Under the pieces are notes generated by a model. It did no database searches and was not told where the DNA came from. It was given only the letters and a program-made list of their open reading frames with translations. 64,000 nt of DNA from Caenispirillum bisanense. Its GTDB lineage: Bacteria > Pseudomonadota > Alphaproteobacteria > Rhodospirillales > Rhodospirillaceae. A program made the translations under genes and the position numbers. The stretch covers positions 104,885-168,884 of the forward strand of contig NZ_OCNJ01000003.1 in the NCBI RefSeq assembly GCF_900230255.1, read 5' to 3'. Shown in pieces: positions 8,099 through 16,771 of this stretch (positions are counted from its first letter, which is position 1; each line of letters starts with the position of its first letter).

Positions 8099-8743
8099 GG
8101 TGGGGCCGCTGGTCGCCAGGTCTTCCGCCGGCAGCGTGGTGCGGAAGTCGCTCATGGTGAAGGTATCGAAGCCGAAGGCCTGCAGGATGATCCAGTCGTG
8201 CTGCAGTCCCGTCATTCCCACCGACACCATGGGCACCACGTCCGGCCCCGGGCGGCCGGCGAAGCCCTGGCCGACGTGGGCGTATTCGACATACACCCGG
8301 TCCGCCGGCACCGGGAAGCTGCCGCCCAGCTGCGCGGCGGCGGCGATGGCGGCGAAGGCGTCGCCGTCGTAGCCGGTTCCGACCGCGCAGGTGCCTACGG
8401 TGCAGGTGCAGCCGGCCGTCGTGCAGCGCAGGGTGAAGGCCGGCAGGCGCGCCGTCGTCAGGTCCGTCCCCGGCGCGAGCCCGAGGGCGCCGACGGCGCT
8501 GTAGGCGGTGAAGCCCGACGCGGCGGGGTCCGACTGCACCGCGAGACGCGCCGCCCGCTCGGCCCCCTTGGCGGCCAGGGTGTGGATCCAGGCCATGCGC
8601 GCGAAGTCGACGATGGCGAAGGTGACACCGAGCAGCAGGACGACGACCAGCGTGAACTCGATCATCACCGCGCCGTCGGTATCGCGCAGCAGGCTGCGGG
8701 GGCGGGCTCGCGACCGGGAAAGGGACAGGGACAGATACGCCAT
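8096..8743 (-). CDS. TadE/TadF-like pseudopilin, cysteine-rich C-terminus
   Basis: This 215-residue protein has a class III prepilin-type N-terminus, DTDG|AVMIEFTLVVVLLLG. Cleavage would fall after G24, leaving glutamate at position +5 and a hydrophobic helix, as in TadE/TadF pseudopilins processed by the pilus prepilin peptidase. The periplasmic part carries a tight cluster of cysteines, CTTAGCTCTVGTC, that could form disulfides. It is the last gene of the Tad operon on this strand. Start at ATG 8743. Which of the two TadE-like genes is the true TadE or TadF cannot be decided here. Confidence 0.8.
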   Translation of the reverse strand: MAYLSLSLSRSRARPRSLLRDTDGAVMIEFTLVVVLLLGVTFAIVDFARMAWIHTLAAKGAERAARLAVQSDPAASGFTAYSAVGALGLAPGTDLTTARLPAFTLRCTTAGCTCTVGTCAVGTGYDGDAFAAIAAAAQLGGSFPVPADRVYVEYAHVGQGFAGRPGPDVVPMVSVGMTGLQHDWIILQAFGFDTFTMSDFRTTLPAEDLATSGPT

Positions 8744-8763
8744 GACGGGAAGCCTCCTCGCGG

Positions 8764-9255
8764 TCAGCCGTTGCTGCCGATGTAGGGCTGGCGGTGCACC
8801 GCGCTCAGCGTCGGCGCCCGGCTGCTCACCAGGGGCAGCAGGCCGAGGCCCTCGTAGGGCAGGGTGATGGTGACCGCCACCACGGCGGCGCCGGTGGCGT
8901 CGGTGGTGCGCTCGATGCAGATGGTGTCGAGGCCTTCGTCCGGCCAGTGGCGGATGACCGGCGCCGCCGTCGCGTCCGGGCGGCCGTAGACGGCGAGCAG
9001 CCGCGCCGTGTGGCTGGCCGCCTGGGCCGCCGTGCCGCCGCTGGCGACGTCGGTGCAGCCGGGCTCGACGGCGCGGGCGCGGGCGAGGAAGCGGGCGGCG
9101 TCGCGCGCTGCCGCCTCGATGCGCTGGTGGTCGAGCAGCATCCGGCCGTACTCCAGGAAGCCGCCCATGAGGAGGAACAGCACCGGCAGCACCAGCGCCA
9201 TCTCCAGAACCGCGACGCCGTCGTCGCCGCGCCGCAGACGGTCGAGCAGGACCAT
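8764..9255 (-). CDS. tadE: TadE-like pseudopilin
   Basis: This 163-residue protein carries the TadE prepilin-type motif RRGDDG|VAVLEMALVLPVLFLLMG, with cleavage after G13 and glutamate at +5. It is followed by EYGRMLLDHQRIEAAARDAARFLAR, typical of the TadE amphipathic helix. It should sit in the inner membrane and periplasm and assist Flp pilus assembly. It lies 3 bp after the TadG-like gene and 20 bp before the last gene, as part of the same transcript. Confidence 0.85.
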   Translation of the reverse strand: MVLLDRLRRGDDGVAVLEMALVLPVLFLLMGGFLEYGRMLLDHQRIEAAARDAARFLARARAVEPGCTDVASGGTAAQAASHTARLLAVYGRPDATAAPVIRHWPDEGLDTICIERTTDATGAAVVAVTITLPYEGLGLLPLVSSRAPTLSAVHRQPYIGSNG

Positions 9256-9258
9256 GGC

Positions 9259-10830
9259 TCACCTCCGGTAGATCTGGACGACGTCCTTGAACATGTCGTC
9301 CAGCACGCCGTCGGCCATGGGGCCGAGGTCCTCCAGCACGATGGTCGCGCCGGCCGGCGTATACATGGGCTGGACGATGAACATGAAGCGGATGTCGTCG
9401 GGGCTGAATGCGCGCGGGTCGAAGCTCGGATCGGAACAATCGGCCACCACGACCGGCAGCACCCGGCGGTCGCGCAGCAGGCGCAGGTCGTTGGCCGGCG
9501 CGCCGTCGAACCAGGTGTAGTCGGGCGTCGCCAGGGCCGTGCCGTCCTGGAAGCATTGCGGGGCGCCGTCCTCGCTGGTGGTGCCGCCGCCGCCTATGCT
9601 CTGGCCCGGCTGGACGATGCGGCCGGCTTCGATCTCCGCCCGGTAGACCTCGAAGCGGATGGCCGCGCCCGTGCCGCCGGGGATCTGGCCGGAAAAGCCG
9701 GCGAGCACGCCGTCGCTGCCGCCGTGGTTGACGTCGAAGTACCGGGTACGGTCCCTCACCCCGTCGCCGAACCGGCCGTTGGGGCAGGTGCCGGAGACGA
9801 GGCAGGTGTCCGACGGCAGGGCGGCGGCGGTGGCGGCGGAAAGGTCGCTGCGCTCGCACCGGGTGGTGCCGGCCAGCGGGCTGCCTTGCGGCTCGGTCGC
9901 CTGCGTGACGTTGCGGGCGGGCACGTAGCGCGCCTGCCGCCGCCAGTCGCCCAGCGCGTCCTTGGCCTGCGGCGACCACCAGTCGAGCCGGGCATTGATG
10001 CCGGTGCGCACCTGCTGCAGCGACACGCCCGGCTTCATGGACATGGTCCGCGAGGCGACGCAAGTGCCGTCGACCGAGGCGATGTTCTCGCCCACCGAGC
10101 TCGCGCCGCAATTGACGCTGTCGTCGGCCGGGCACAGCAGGCCGAACTGGCCGGGGATGTAGCTGGCGCCGCCGCCCGCACCGGCCGGCTGCATGAAGAC
10201 CTCCACCGCCTTGCCGCGACCGAGGGCGTCGGGGTCCATGGGGCGGCACATCACCAGGGGCGGGACGCCGCAGATGAGCGGGTCGTTGCCGGCGACGGCG
10301 GAGGCGCCCGGCGCGGCGGTGCCGCCGGCATCGCCCGGCGCCGCCGGCCCGGTGCGCGGCAGGACGTCGAAGAAGATGGCCTCCACCTCGGTGCGCGGCA
10401 CCACCACCTGGATGAAGCGGGCCTCGGCGTCCAGGGTGGTGTCGCCGCCGGTGATGGGGGTGCCGTCGTCGGCCGGCAGGCTGCGCAGGATGCGGGCACA
10501 GCCGGCGGCCACGTCGCCGCCGCACAACGGCAGGATGGTCGTCCCGGCCGGCCACACCGCCCCCGGCGTCTTGCCGAAGTCCTGCCGGTTGAGCACGGCG
10601 GCGGCGGCGCGGCGGGCGCGGTCGATGGCGCCGCTCTGACCGTCGAGTTCGCGCGCCCCGGCCAGGGCGGCGGCGTCGGCGGCGTACTGCAACTGGTCGT
10701 GTGTCACGGTGACGCGGCCGACGTCGATGGCGAGCAGGCCGGCGCCGACCAGCAGGGGCGACAGGAAGGCGACATAGGGGCCGACGGTGCCGGCCTGGTC
10801 GCGCAGCAGGGATCGGAGGGTGCGGCGCAT
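9259..10830 (-). CDS. TadG-like pilus assembly protein
   Basis: This 523-residue protein has the N-terminal TadE/G-like segment GPYVAFLSPLLVGAGLLAIDVGR and YAADAAALAGARELDG that anchors TadG-family proteins in the inner membrane, with the rest in the periplasm. About a dozen cysteines are spread over the periplasmic part (for example DTCLVSGTCPNG, LLCPADDSVNC), which is unusual and suggests a disulfide-stabilised fold. I cannot see a clear von Willebrand MIDAS motif, so it may be a divergent TadG. It sits between the prepilin peptidase and tadE genes. Confidence 0.78.
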   Translation of the reverse strand: MRRTLRSLLRDQAGTVGPYVAFLSPLLVGAGLLAIDVGRVTVTHDQLQYAADAAALAGARELDGQSGAIDRARRAAAAVLNRQDFGKTPGAVWPAGTTILPLCGGDVAAGCARILRSLPADDGTPITGGDTTLDAEARFIQVVVPRTEVEAIFFDVLPRTGPAAPGDAGGTAAPGASAVAGNDPLICGVPPLVMCRPMDPDALGRGKAVEVFMQPAGAGGGASYIPGQFGLLCPADDSVNCGASSVGENIASVDGTCVASRTMSMKPGVSLQQVRTGINARLDWWSPQAKDALGDWRRQARYVPARNVTQATEPQGSPLAGTTRCERSDLSAATAAALPSDTCLVSGTCPNGRFGDGVRDRTRYFDVNHGGSDGVLAGFSGQIPGGTGAAIRFEVYRAEIEAGRIVQPGQSIGGGGTTSEDGAPQCFQDGTALATPDYTWFDGAPANDLRLLRDRRVLPVVVADCSDPSFDPRAFSPDDIRFMFIVQPMYTPAGATIVLEDLGPMADGVLDDMFKDVVQIYRR

Positions 10831-10845
10831 GGCGGCGGCTCCGGC

Positions 10846-11367
10846 TCAGGTCAGGAACAGGGGCAGGCGCGGCGCCACATAGAGCCCGGCGCCGGCGATG
10901 GCGATGCCGAAGGGGACGCCCTCGCCGGGGATGAGCACACGCGGCAGGGCGACGCGCTCGGGGTGCGGCAGCGCCGCCAGCAGCACCCCCGCCAGCACCC
11001 GCCGCACCACCAGCAGCGCCAGCGCCAGACCGCCGCCCACCAGCGCCATGCCGAGCAGCAGCTCGGGCATCATGGGGCCGGCCCACAGGGCCACGGCGGC
11101 CCCCAGCTTGACGTCGCCGGCGCCCATCCAGCCGAGGGCGAAGGAGAAGGCGCCGATCACGAACACGCCCGCTCCCGCCACCAGATGCAGGCTCCAGTCC
11201 ACCGGCCCCGGCGCCAGCAGGGCGGCCGGCACGAAGCCGAGCGCCAGCAGGGCGCTGAGCAGGTTGGGGATGCGGTAGGTGCGCAGGTCCCACAAGGCCG
11301 CCACCACCAGGGGGGCGCCGTAGGCGGCGGTGAGGAACGGCACGGTGATCTGCGGATCGAGGGCCAT
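10846..11367 (-). CDS. cpaA: Prepilin peptidase, CpaA/TadV type
   Basis: This 173-residue polytopic membrane protein is a short form of the type IV prepilin peptidase that lacks the methylase domain, as usual for CpaA/TadV. The two catalytic aspartates are visible: D27 in ALWDLRTYRIPN and D85 in GAGDVKLG (the GxGD motif). It would process the Flp pilin and the TadE-type pseudopilins encoded in the same operon. It follows the tadD-like gene by 17 bp. Confidence 0.9.
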   Translation of the reverse strand: MALDPQITVPFLTAAYGAPLVVAALWDLRTYRIPNLLSALLALGFVPAALLAPGPVDWSLHLVAGAGVFVIGAFSFALGWMGAGDVKLGAAVALWAGPMMPELLLGMALVGGGLALALLVVRRVLAGVLLAALPHPERVALPRVLIPGEGVPFGIAIAGAGLYVAPRLPLFLT

Positions 11368-11384
11368 GGCGGTGGTCTCCCGGC

Positions 11385-12284
11385 TCAGGTGGCGGCGCTG
11401 CGCAGGGCGTGCAGGTGCTCGAGGTTGCGGCGGGCCGGCGCGAAGTACGACGCGCTCGCCTCGACGGCGCGGCTGAGCAGGCTTTCCGCCTCGGCCAGGT
11501 CGCCGCGCAGCAGGGCGATGTAGCCGACGTTGTTCAGCACCTCGGCCTGCTCGGCCCCGGCGGCACCGGCGACGGCGGCGTCGTAGCGACCCTGCCAGGC
11601 GAGCGCGAGGCGCAGGTTGGTGCGCGGCAGCGGATGGTCGTGCGCTGCCCGCGCCGCCTGCACCAGAAGCGCGCCGGCTTCGTCGTGGCGCCCCTGCAGC
11701 AGCAGCGAGAAACCGCGGTTGTTGAGCACGGCCGGTTCCTCGGGCGCCAGCGCCAGGGCTTGTTCATAGGCGGTGTCGGCGGCGGCGAAGGCGCCGGCCC
11801 GGTCGTGGGCGGTGCCGAGGCCGTTCCAGGCGCGCCACAGGGTCGGGTCGGCGGCGACCGCCTGCTCCAGCTCCTGCACCGCCGTGTGGCCGTCGCCGCT
11901 GCGCAGGGCGCACAGGCCGAGGCCCTGGCGGGCACGGGCGGCCGTCTCCGGTACCTGCGTCAGGCGCTCGAAGCTCTCTCTCGCGCGCGCCGTCTCACCG
12001 GCCGCCAGGGCGACTTCAGCGAGGCCGAGGTGGGCGAGGGGGTGTCCGGCGTCCTGGCGCAGGACCATTTCGTAATGGGCCGTGGCGTCGGCCGTGCCAC
12101 CGGCGGCGAGGGCACGGTCGCCGCGCTCCACCAGCCGGGCGAGGGCGTCCGGATCGGCGGGCCGGGCGGCGGCGGCCTCGGCGGCGGTGCGGCCGGGTTC
12201 GCCGGTGCCGGCGCAGGCGGTGAGGGCGAACACGGCGGCGGCGGCGACGGCGAGACGCAGGCCGGCGGTCATGGATACGGTCAT
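11385..12284 (-). CDS. tadD: TPR lipoprotein, TadD type
   Basis: This 299-residue protein has a lipoprotein signal peptide with lipobox LTAC (cysteine near residue 25). Tandem TPR motifs follow, such as HLGLAEVALAAGETARARES, AWNGLGTAHDRAGAFAAAD and LNNRGFSLLLQGRHDEAG. TadD is thought to act as an outer-membrane pilotin or assembly factor for the secretin. The ATG at 12284 overlaps the stop of the preceding gene (ATGA) and has GAAGGGG upstream. Confidence 0.85.
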   Translation of the reverse strand: MTVSMTAGLRLAVAAAAVFALTACAGTGEPGRTAAEAAAARPADPDALARLVERGDRALAAGGTADATAHYEMVLRQDAGHPLAHLGLAEVALAAGETARARESFERLTQVPETAARARQGLGLCALRSGDGHTAVQELEQAVAADPTLWRAWNGLGTAHDRAGAFAAADTAYEQALALAPEEPAVLNNRGFSLLLQGRHDEAGALLVQAARAAHDHPLPRTNLRLALAWQGRYDAAVAGAAGAEQAEVLNNVGYIALLRGDLAEAESLLSRAVEASASYFAPARRNLEHLHALRSAAT

Positions 12285-13306
12285 GGCGTTTTCCCCTTCA
12301 TGAGCCTGTCGTCGAGGACGAGCAGGTCTCTCCCCAGTACCAGCCGCACGTCGGCGGCCATGTCGGGCGCCGGCTGCGCCCGCGGCGCGGTCGGCAGCAA
12401 CGCCGCCAGGGCCTCGGCGGCCGGGCGGGCGGCCTCGTCGCGGTAGAACACGGCGGCGGCAGCGTGGTCCCACGAGGCGGCGTTGGTCAGGCGGGTGACC
12501 GGCACGCCGGCCTCGCCCAACCAGGCGGCGGCGCGGGCGGCCATGCGGGTGCGGCCGACGCCGTTGGAGACTTCCACCGACAGGCCGGTGAAGGCGGTCG
12601 TCGCCGCCGTGGGCATGGGCCGCGACACCGGCCCGGCCGGCGTCTCCGGCACCGCCATGGCGAGCTGCGCGGCCTCGGGCAGGGCGGCGACGGCGGGGAC
12701 GTCGCTCTCCACCACCGGCGCGGCCGGTCCGTCGGCGGTCACCAGCAGCAGGCGGTCGGCGGCGCGGCGCTCCAGGTAAGGGCCGGTCGGACGCTCCAGC
12801 ACCGGGATGGGCTCCTCCGGCGGCGTGCCGTCGGAGCGGGCGGCGAGCACCCGGCGGTTGCCGGCGATGGTCGCGTCGTCGGGGCGCAACGCCGCCGCCT
12901 GGTGCAGATACACCGCCGCCAGTTGCGGCTGCCCGCGCAGCAGGCGCGACCAGCCCATGTTGTTGAGCGTCACCGGGTCGTCAGGCGCCAGCGTCAAGGC
13001 CCGCAGGTAGGCGTCGTCGGCGAGGTCGGACCGGCCGAGGCGGTCGTAGGCGGCGCCGAGGCCGTTCAGCGCCTCCACCGACCCCGGATCGAGGTGGGAG
13101 GCGCGACGGAACGCCTGCACCGCGGAACCCAACCGTCCGGCGGCGAAATGCTCCTTGCCGGCGGCGTAGAGGCCGGCGGCGCCGTCGGCGAGGGCGGTAT
13201 CGAAACCGGCGGAGGCGGCCCGCAATTCGATGTCGGCAGCGCAGGAGGCCAGCAGCAGCACCGCGACCGAGGCGGCGAGGGGACGGAGGGGGCGGTGGCG
13301 CGTCAT
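12281..13306 (-). CDS. TPR lipoprotein with C-terminal LytR_C domain
   Basis: This 341-residue protein begins with a lipoprotein signal (lipobox LLASC). A TPR block follows (EALNGLGAAYDRLGRSDLAD, VTLNNMGWSRLLRGQPQLA), then a Pro/Ala-rich linker and a C-terminal LytR_C-type domain: LSVEVSNGVGRTRMAARAAAWL and RLVLGRDLLV. LytR_C domains occur in proteins linked to the envelope. The TPR/LytR_C pairing inside tad loci is known from automatic annotations in alphaproteobacteria but has no assigned role. Its stop overlaps the start of the tadD-like gene. Confidence 0.78.
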   Translation of the reverse strand: MTRHRPLRPLAASVAVLLLASCAADIELRAASAGFDTALADGAAGLYAAGKEHFAAGRLGSAVQAFRRASHLDPGSVEALNGLGAAYDRLGRSDLADDAYLRALTLAPDDPVTLNNMGWSRLLRGQPQLAAVYLHQAAALRPDDATIAGNRRVLAARSDGTPPEEPIPVLERPTGPYLERRAADRLLLVTADGPAAPVVESDVPAVAALPEAAQLAMAVPETPAGPVSRPMPTAATTAFTGLSVEVSNGVGRTRMAARAAAWLGEAGVPVTRLTNAASWDHAAAAVFYRDEAARPAAEALAALLPTAPRAQPAPDMAADVRLVLGRDLLVLDDRLMKGKTP

Positions 13307-13307
13307 G

Positions 13308-14282
13308 TCACAACCCCACCTGCGGCACGACGCGGATCATGCGGATGATGGCCGGCAGCAGGATGACGATCACCAGCGCCGGCAGCAGCAGCCCGGCCAT
13401 GGGCATGATCATCTTGGCCGGCAGCTTCTGCGCCTTTTCCTCGGCGGCCATCATGCGGCGGTAGCGCATGTCGTCGGCGTAGACCCGCAGGGTGTCGCCG
13501 ACCGACGTGCCCAACTCGTGGCTCTGGATGAGCAGGGTGGCGAAGGAATTCACCTCGTCCACCCCGGTGCGGTTGGCGAGGCCGCGCAGCGCATCCTCGC
13601 GGGCGCCGCCGGCGCGCAGCTCCAGGCTGGTGATGCGCAGGTTCTGGGCGAGCACCGGATGGGCCAGGCTGATCTCCTCGGCGGTGCGGGCGATGGCGGC
13701 GTCGAGGCCCATGCCCGCCTCGACGCAGACCAGCATGAGGTCGAGGGCGTCGGGGAAGCCGGACCGCACCGCCCAGCCGCGCTCCCGCGCCCGCCACCAC
13801 ACGGCGACCGCCGGGCCGTAGAAGCCGAGCGCCAGCATCAGCGCCCCCACCAGCAGCTGCGTGCTCATGGTCATGTCGCGGCTGATGAGCGGCAGCAGCA
13901 GCAGGTATGCGGCCACCATGGCGAGCGCGGCGCCGAGGCGGATGCCGTAGTAGAGGGTCACCGCGGTGGGCGACAGGAAACCGGCGCGCACGAGCCCGGT
14001 GCGCACCCGCGACAGTTCCTTGCCGCGGGCCGGCGTCAGGTGCGGCGCCAGCGGTCTGAGGACCTTCTCGAGTGCTTCGAGGCCGCTGGCGTGGCGCAGG
14101 CTGTGCCGGGCCTCCGCCCCACCCCCGGCGGCCGCGCGGCCGCCGGCCGCCATGCGGCGGGCGGTGCGGGCGGAGGGCAGCAGCGCCCCGACGCCGGCCA
14201 CCGCCAGCACGACGGCGAGGAACAGGCCGCCGAGGACGACGATCTCCGCCGACGGCGCGGCGAGCAGGGCCTGGAAGTCCAT
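13308..14282 (-). CDS. tadC: Tad pilus inner-membrane platform protein TadC
   Basis: This 324-residue protein carries the type II secretion F domain (T2SSF). The segments DALDLMLVCVEAGMGLDAAIARTAEE and LIQSHELGTSVGDTLRVYADD are typical of TadC, and C-terminal transmembrane helices are visible (MPMAGLLLPALVIVILLPAI). It forms the platform with TadB that couples the CpaF ATPase to pilus extrusion. The TPR/LytR_C gene follows with a single base between stop and start. Confidence 0.9.
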   Translation of the reverse strand: MDFQALLAAPSAEIVVLGGLFLAVVLAVAGVGALLPSARTARRMAAGGRAAAGGGAEARHSLRHASGLEALEKVLRPLAPHLTPARGKELSRVRTGLVRAGFLSPTAVTLYYGIRLGAALAMVAAYLLLLPLISRDMTMSTQLLVGALMLALGFYGPAVAVWWRARERGWAVRSGFPDALDLMLVCVEAGMGLDAAIARTAEEISLAHPVLAQNLRITSLELRAGGAREDALRGLANRTGVDEVNSFATLLIQSHELGTSVGDTLRVYADDMRYRRMMAAEEKAQKLPAKMIMPMAGLLLPALVIVILLPAIIRMIRVVPQVGL

Positions 14283-14295
14283 GGCGGCATCTCCC

Positions 14296-15264
14296 TCAGT
14301 AGCGGAAGCGGACGAGCTTGAAGATGATGGCGACGCCGAGCATGAGGCCGACCAGGGCGCCGCCCAGCATGGGGTCGAACAGCGGGTCTTCCGCCACGCC
14401 GTCGAAGTAGTTGGGCCGCGCCAGCTTCAGCGCCCCGAACACGAAGAAGGGCGCGGCCGTGATGCCCCAGGCGGAAAACCGCGCCTGTGCCGACAGCGCC
14501 TTGACCCGCAGGCCGAACCGGCCGCGCTCGCGGATCACTCGCGCCAGGCTGCCGAGCACTTCCGTCAGGTTGCCGCCCGAGGTGCTCTGCAGCCGGATGG
14601 CGGAGATCATGAAGTGCAGGTCGTGGCTGGGCAGGCGGCGGCTCATGCTTTCCAGCGCCTCGCGCAGGTCCATGCCGTAGGTCATCTCGTCGACCACCAG
14701 GCCGAACTCGCTGCCGATGGGGTCGGGCATCTGCTCGGCCACCAGCTTGAGGGCCGCCGTGGTCGGGTGGCCGGCGCGCAGCGAGCGCACCACCATGTCC
14801 AGCGCGTCGGGCAGCTGGGCGTTGAAGCGCCGGATGCGGCGGGCGGCGGCGACCTTCAGGGCGATCAGCGGCAGCACGCAGCCGAGCCCGCCGCCGAAGG
14901 CGAGGGCGGACAGCGGGTCCAGGCGCTGCACCGCGATCAGCAGCAGGGTGATACCGGCGCCCGCCGCCGCCATGAGCAGCGCCAGCCGCACCGGCGACAG
15001 GGGCACACCGGCCGCCGACAGCATGGCGCCGAGGCGGCGGACCGGCGCGAGGCCGGCCAGCAGGCTGCCGTCGCCGTCCGGCCCCTGGCGGCGCAGGGTG
15101 GTCAGGATGTCCTCGCTGCCGCGGCCGTCGGCGCGCATCTGCAGGCGGCGGTTGACCGCGCGCCGCTGCCGCCGGCCGCCGATGGCGCCGAGCAGGGCGT
15201 CCAGCGCCAGCAGCATGGCGAGGCTGAGGGCGATGCCGGCGATGGTCAGGCTGTCGAACACCAT
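14296..15264 (-). CDS. tadB: Tad pilus inner-membrane platform protein TadB
   Basis: This 322-residue protein has N-terminal hydrophobic helices, a cytoplasmic T2SSF domain with QLPDALDMVVRSLRAGHPTTAAL and MSRRLPSHDLHFMISAIRLQ, and C-terminal helices. This is the TadB arrangement. Together with TadC it anchors the CpaF motor at the inner membrane. It sits between cpaF (13 bp) and tadC (14 bp). Confidence 0.9.
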   Translation of the reverse strand: MVFDSLTIAGIALSLAMLLALDALLGAIGGRRQRRAVNRRLQMRADGRGSEDILTTLRRQGPDGDGSLLAGLAPVRRLGAMLSAAGVPLSPVRLALLMAAAGAGITLLLIAVQRLDPLSALAFGGGLGCVLPLIALKVAAARRIRRFNAQLPDALDMVVRSLRAGHPTTAALKLVAEQMPDPIGSEFGLVVDEMTYGMDLREALESMSRRLPSHDLHFMISAIRLQSTSGGNLTEVLGSLARVIRERGRFGLRVKALSAQARFSAWGITAAPFFVFGALKLARPNYFDGVAEDPLFDPMLGGALVGLMLGVAIIFKLVRFRY

Positions 15265-15276
15265 GGCGCGGCTCCC

Positions 15277-16743
15277 TCACCCCAGCGGCTGGTCGGGGGA
15301 GAAGGTGCGCGGATCGAGCGTGATGCCGCGCGCCTCCAGGTCGGGCAGGAAGGTCGGCCGGATGCCGGTGGCCCAGAAATGGCCGCGGATTGTGCCGTCC
15401 TCGTCGGTGGACTCGCGGCGGAAGCGGAAGATCTCCTGCATGGTCACGACGTCGCTTTCCATGCCGACGATCTCATGCACGCTGACGCAGCGGCGGCGGC
15501 CGTCGCTCAGGCGGGCGACCTGCACGATGACGTCCACCGCCGAGGCGATCTGCGAGCGGATGGTCTTCAGCGGCAGGTCGAAGCCGGCCATGCCCACCAT
15601 CTGCTCGATGCGCGAGACGGCGTCGCGGCAGGAGTTGGCGTGGACGGTGGTCATGGAACCGTCGTGGCCCGTGTTCATGGCCTGCAGCATGTCGAAGGAC
15701 TCACCGCCGCGGCACTCGCCGACGATGATGCGATCGGGGCGCATGCGCAGCGCATTCTTCAGCAGCTCGCGCTGGGCGATCTCGCCCTTGCCCTCGATGT
15801 TGGGCGGCCGGGTCTCCATGCGGGCGACATGGGGCTGCTGCAACTGCAGCTCGGCCGCGTCCTCGATGGTGACGATGCGCTCGGCCTGGTCGATGAAGCG
15901 GCTCATGGCGTTGAGCATGGTGGTCTTGCCCGAGCCGGTACCGCCCGAGATGACCACGTTGAGGCGCCCGAACACCACTGCCCGCAGCACTTCGGCCATC
16001 TGCGGCGTCAGGCTGCCGATCTCCACCATGCGCTCCATGTGGATGGGCGTGCGGGAGAACTTGCGGATGGACAGAAGCGGCCCGTCGACGGCGATGGGGG
16101 CGCAGACGGCGTTGACGCGCGAGCCGTCGGCCAGGCGGGCGTCCACCAGCGGCGAGCTTTCGTCGATGCGCCGCCCCACCGCCGAGACGATCTTGTTGAT
16201 GATGCGCAACAGGTGGCGGTCGTCCTTGAAGGTCACCGCCGTGCGCTCCAGCCGCCCGCGCCGCTCCACGTAGACGGTGGAGTAGGTGTTGACCAGGATG
16301 TCGGAGACGGTGGCGTCCTTCAGCAGCGGTTCCAGCGGCCCGAGGCCGAGGATCTCGTCCAACACGTCGTCGACCAGCTGCATGCGTTCCTGCTGGTTGA
16401 GCGCCACCTTCTCCTCGCCCAGCATGGCGGCCACCAGGTCGCCGATCTCGCGGCGGAACTGGGCCGGCTCCATCTTGTCGATGACGGCGAGATTGATGGC
16501 CTCCAGCAGCTTCTGATGCAGGCGCACCTTGAGGGCGATCATGGCCGCCTCGCCGGCGGTGATCTCGCCATGGCCGGCGGCGGGGGGCTTGGGGGCCGCC
16601 TCGGCGCGGGTGGAGACGGCGGCGGGCGCCGGCATCACCGGCGGCCTGGGCGGCGGGGCGAAGCGGCCGGGCGCGGGCGGCGGCGCGGCGGCGTGGGGCT
16701 GGGCGGTGTCGGCGGCGGCCGAGCGGCTGGCGAAGCGGAACAT
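15277..16743 (-). CDS. cpaF: Tad pilus assembly ATPase CpaF/TadA
   Basis: This 488-residue hexameric secretion ATPase powers Flp pilus assembly. A Pro/Ala-rich N-terminus of about 70 residues is followed by the GspE/VirB11-like core. The Walker A is VISGGTGSGKTTML, the Asp box is IVTIEDAAELQLQQPHV, the Walker B is MRPDRIIVGECRGGES, and the His box is GSMTTVHANS. All catalytic motifs are intact. It is flanked by cpaE and tadB as in Caulobacter and rhizobial tad loci. Confidence 0.95.
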   Translation of the reverse strand: MFRFASRSAAADTAQPHAAAPPPAPGRFAPPPRPPVMPAPAAVSTRAEAAPKPPAAGHGEITAGEAAMIALKVRLHQKLLEAINLAVIDKMEPAQFRREIGDLVAAMLGEEKVALNQQERMQLVDDVLDEILGLGPLEPLLKDATVSDILVNTYSTVYVERRGRLERTAVTFKDDRHLLRIINKIVSAVGRRIDESSPLVDARLADGSRVNAVCAPIAVDGPLLSIRKFSRTPIHMERMVEIGSLTPQMAEVLRAVVFGRLNVVISGGTGSGKTTMLNAMSRFIDQAERIVTIEDAAELQLQQPHVARMETRPPNIEGKGEIAQRELLKNALRMRPDRIIVGECRGGESFDMLQAMNTGHDGSMTTVHANSCRDAVSRIEQMVGMAGFDLPLKTIRSQIASAVDVIVQVARLSDGRRRCVSVHEIVGMESDVVTMQEIFRFRRESTDEDGTIRGHFWATGIRPTFLPDLEARGITLDPRTFSPDQPLG

Positions 16744-16771
16744 GGTGGCGGTCTCCCCTGCGGCGGTGTCG

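Noticed and set aside
8096-11293. A single 1,065-codon open frame on the minus strand covering several tad genes
   Set aside because: Only its last 215 codons match a real gene. The rest runs through the TadG, CpaA and TadE genes in a different frame and has the Arg/Ala/Gly-rich look of a GC shadow.
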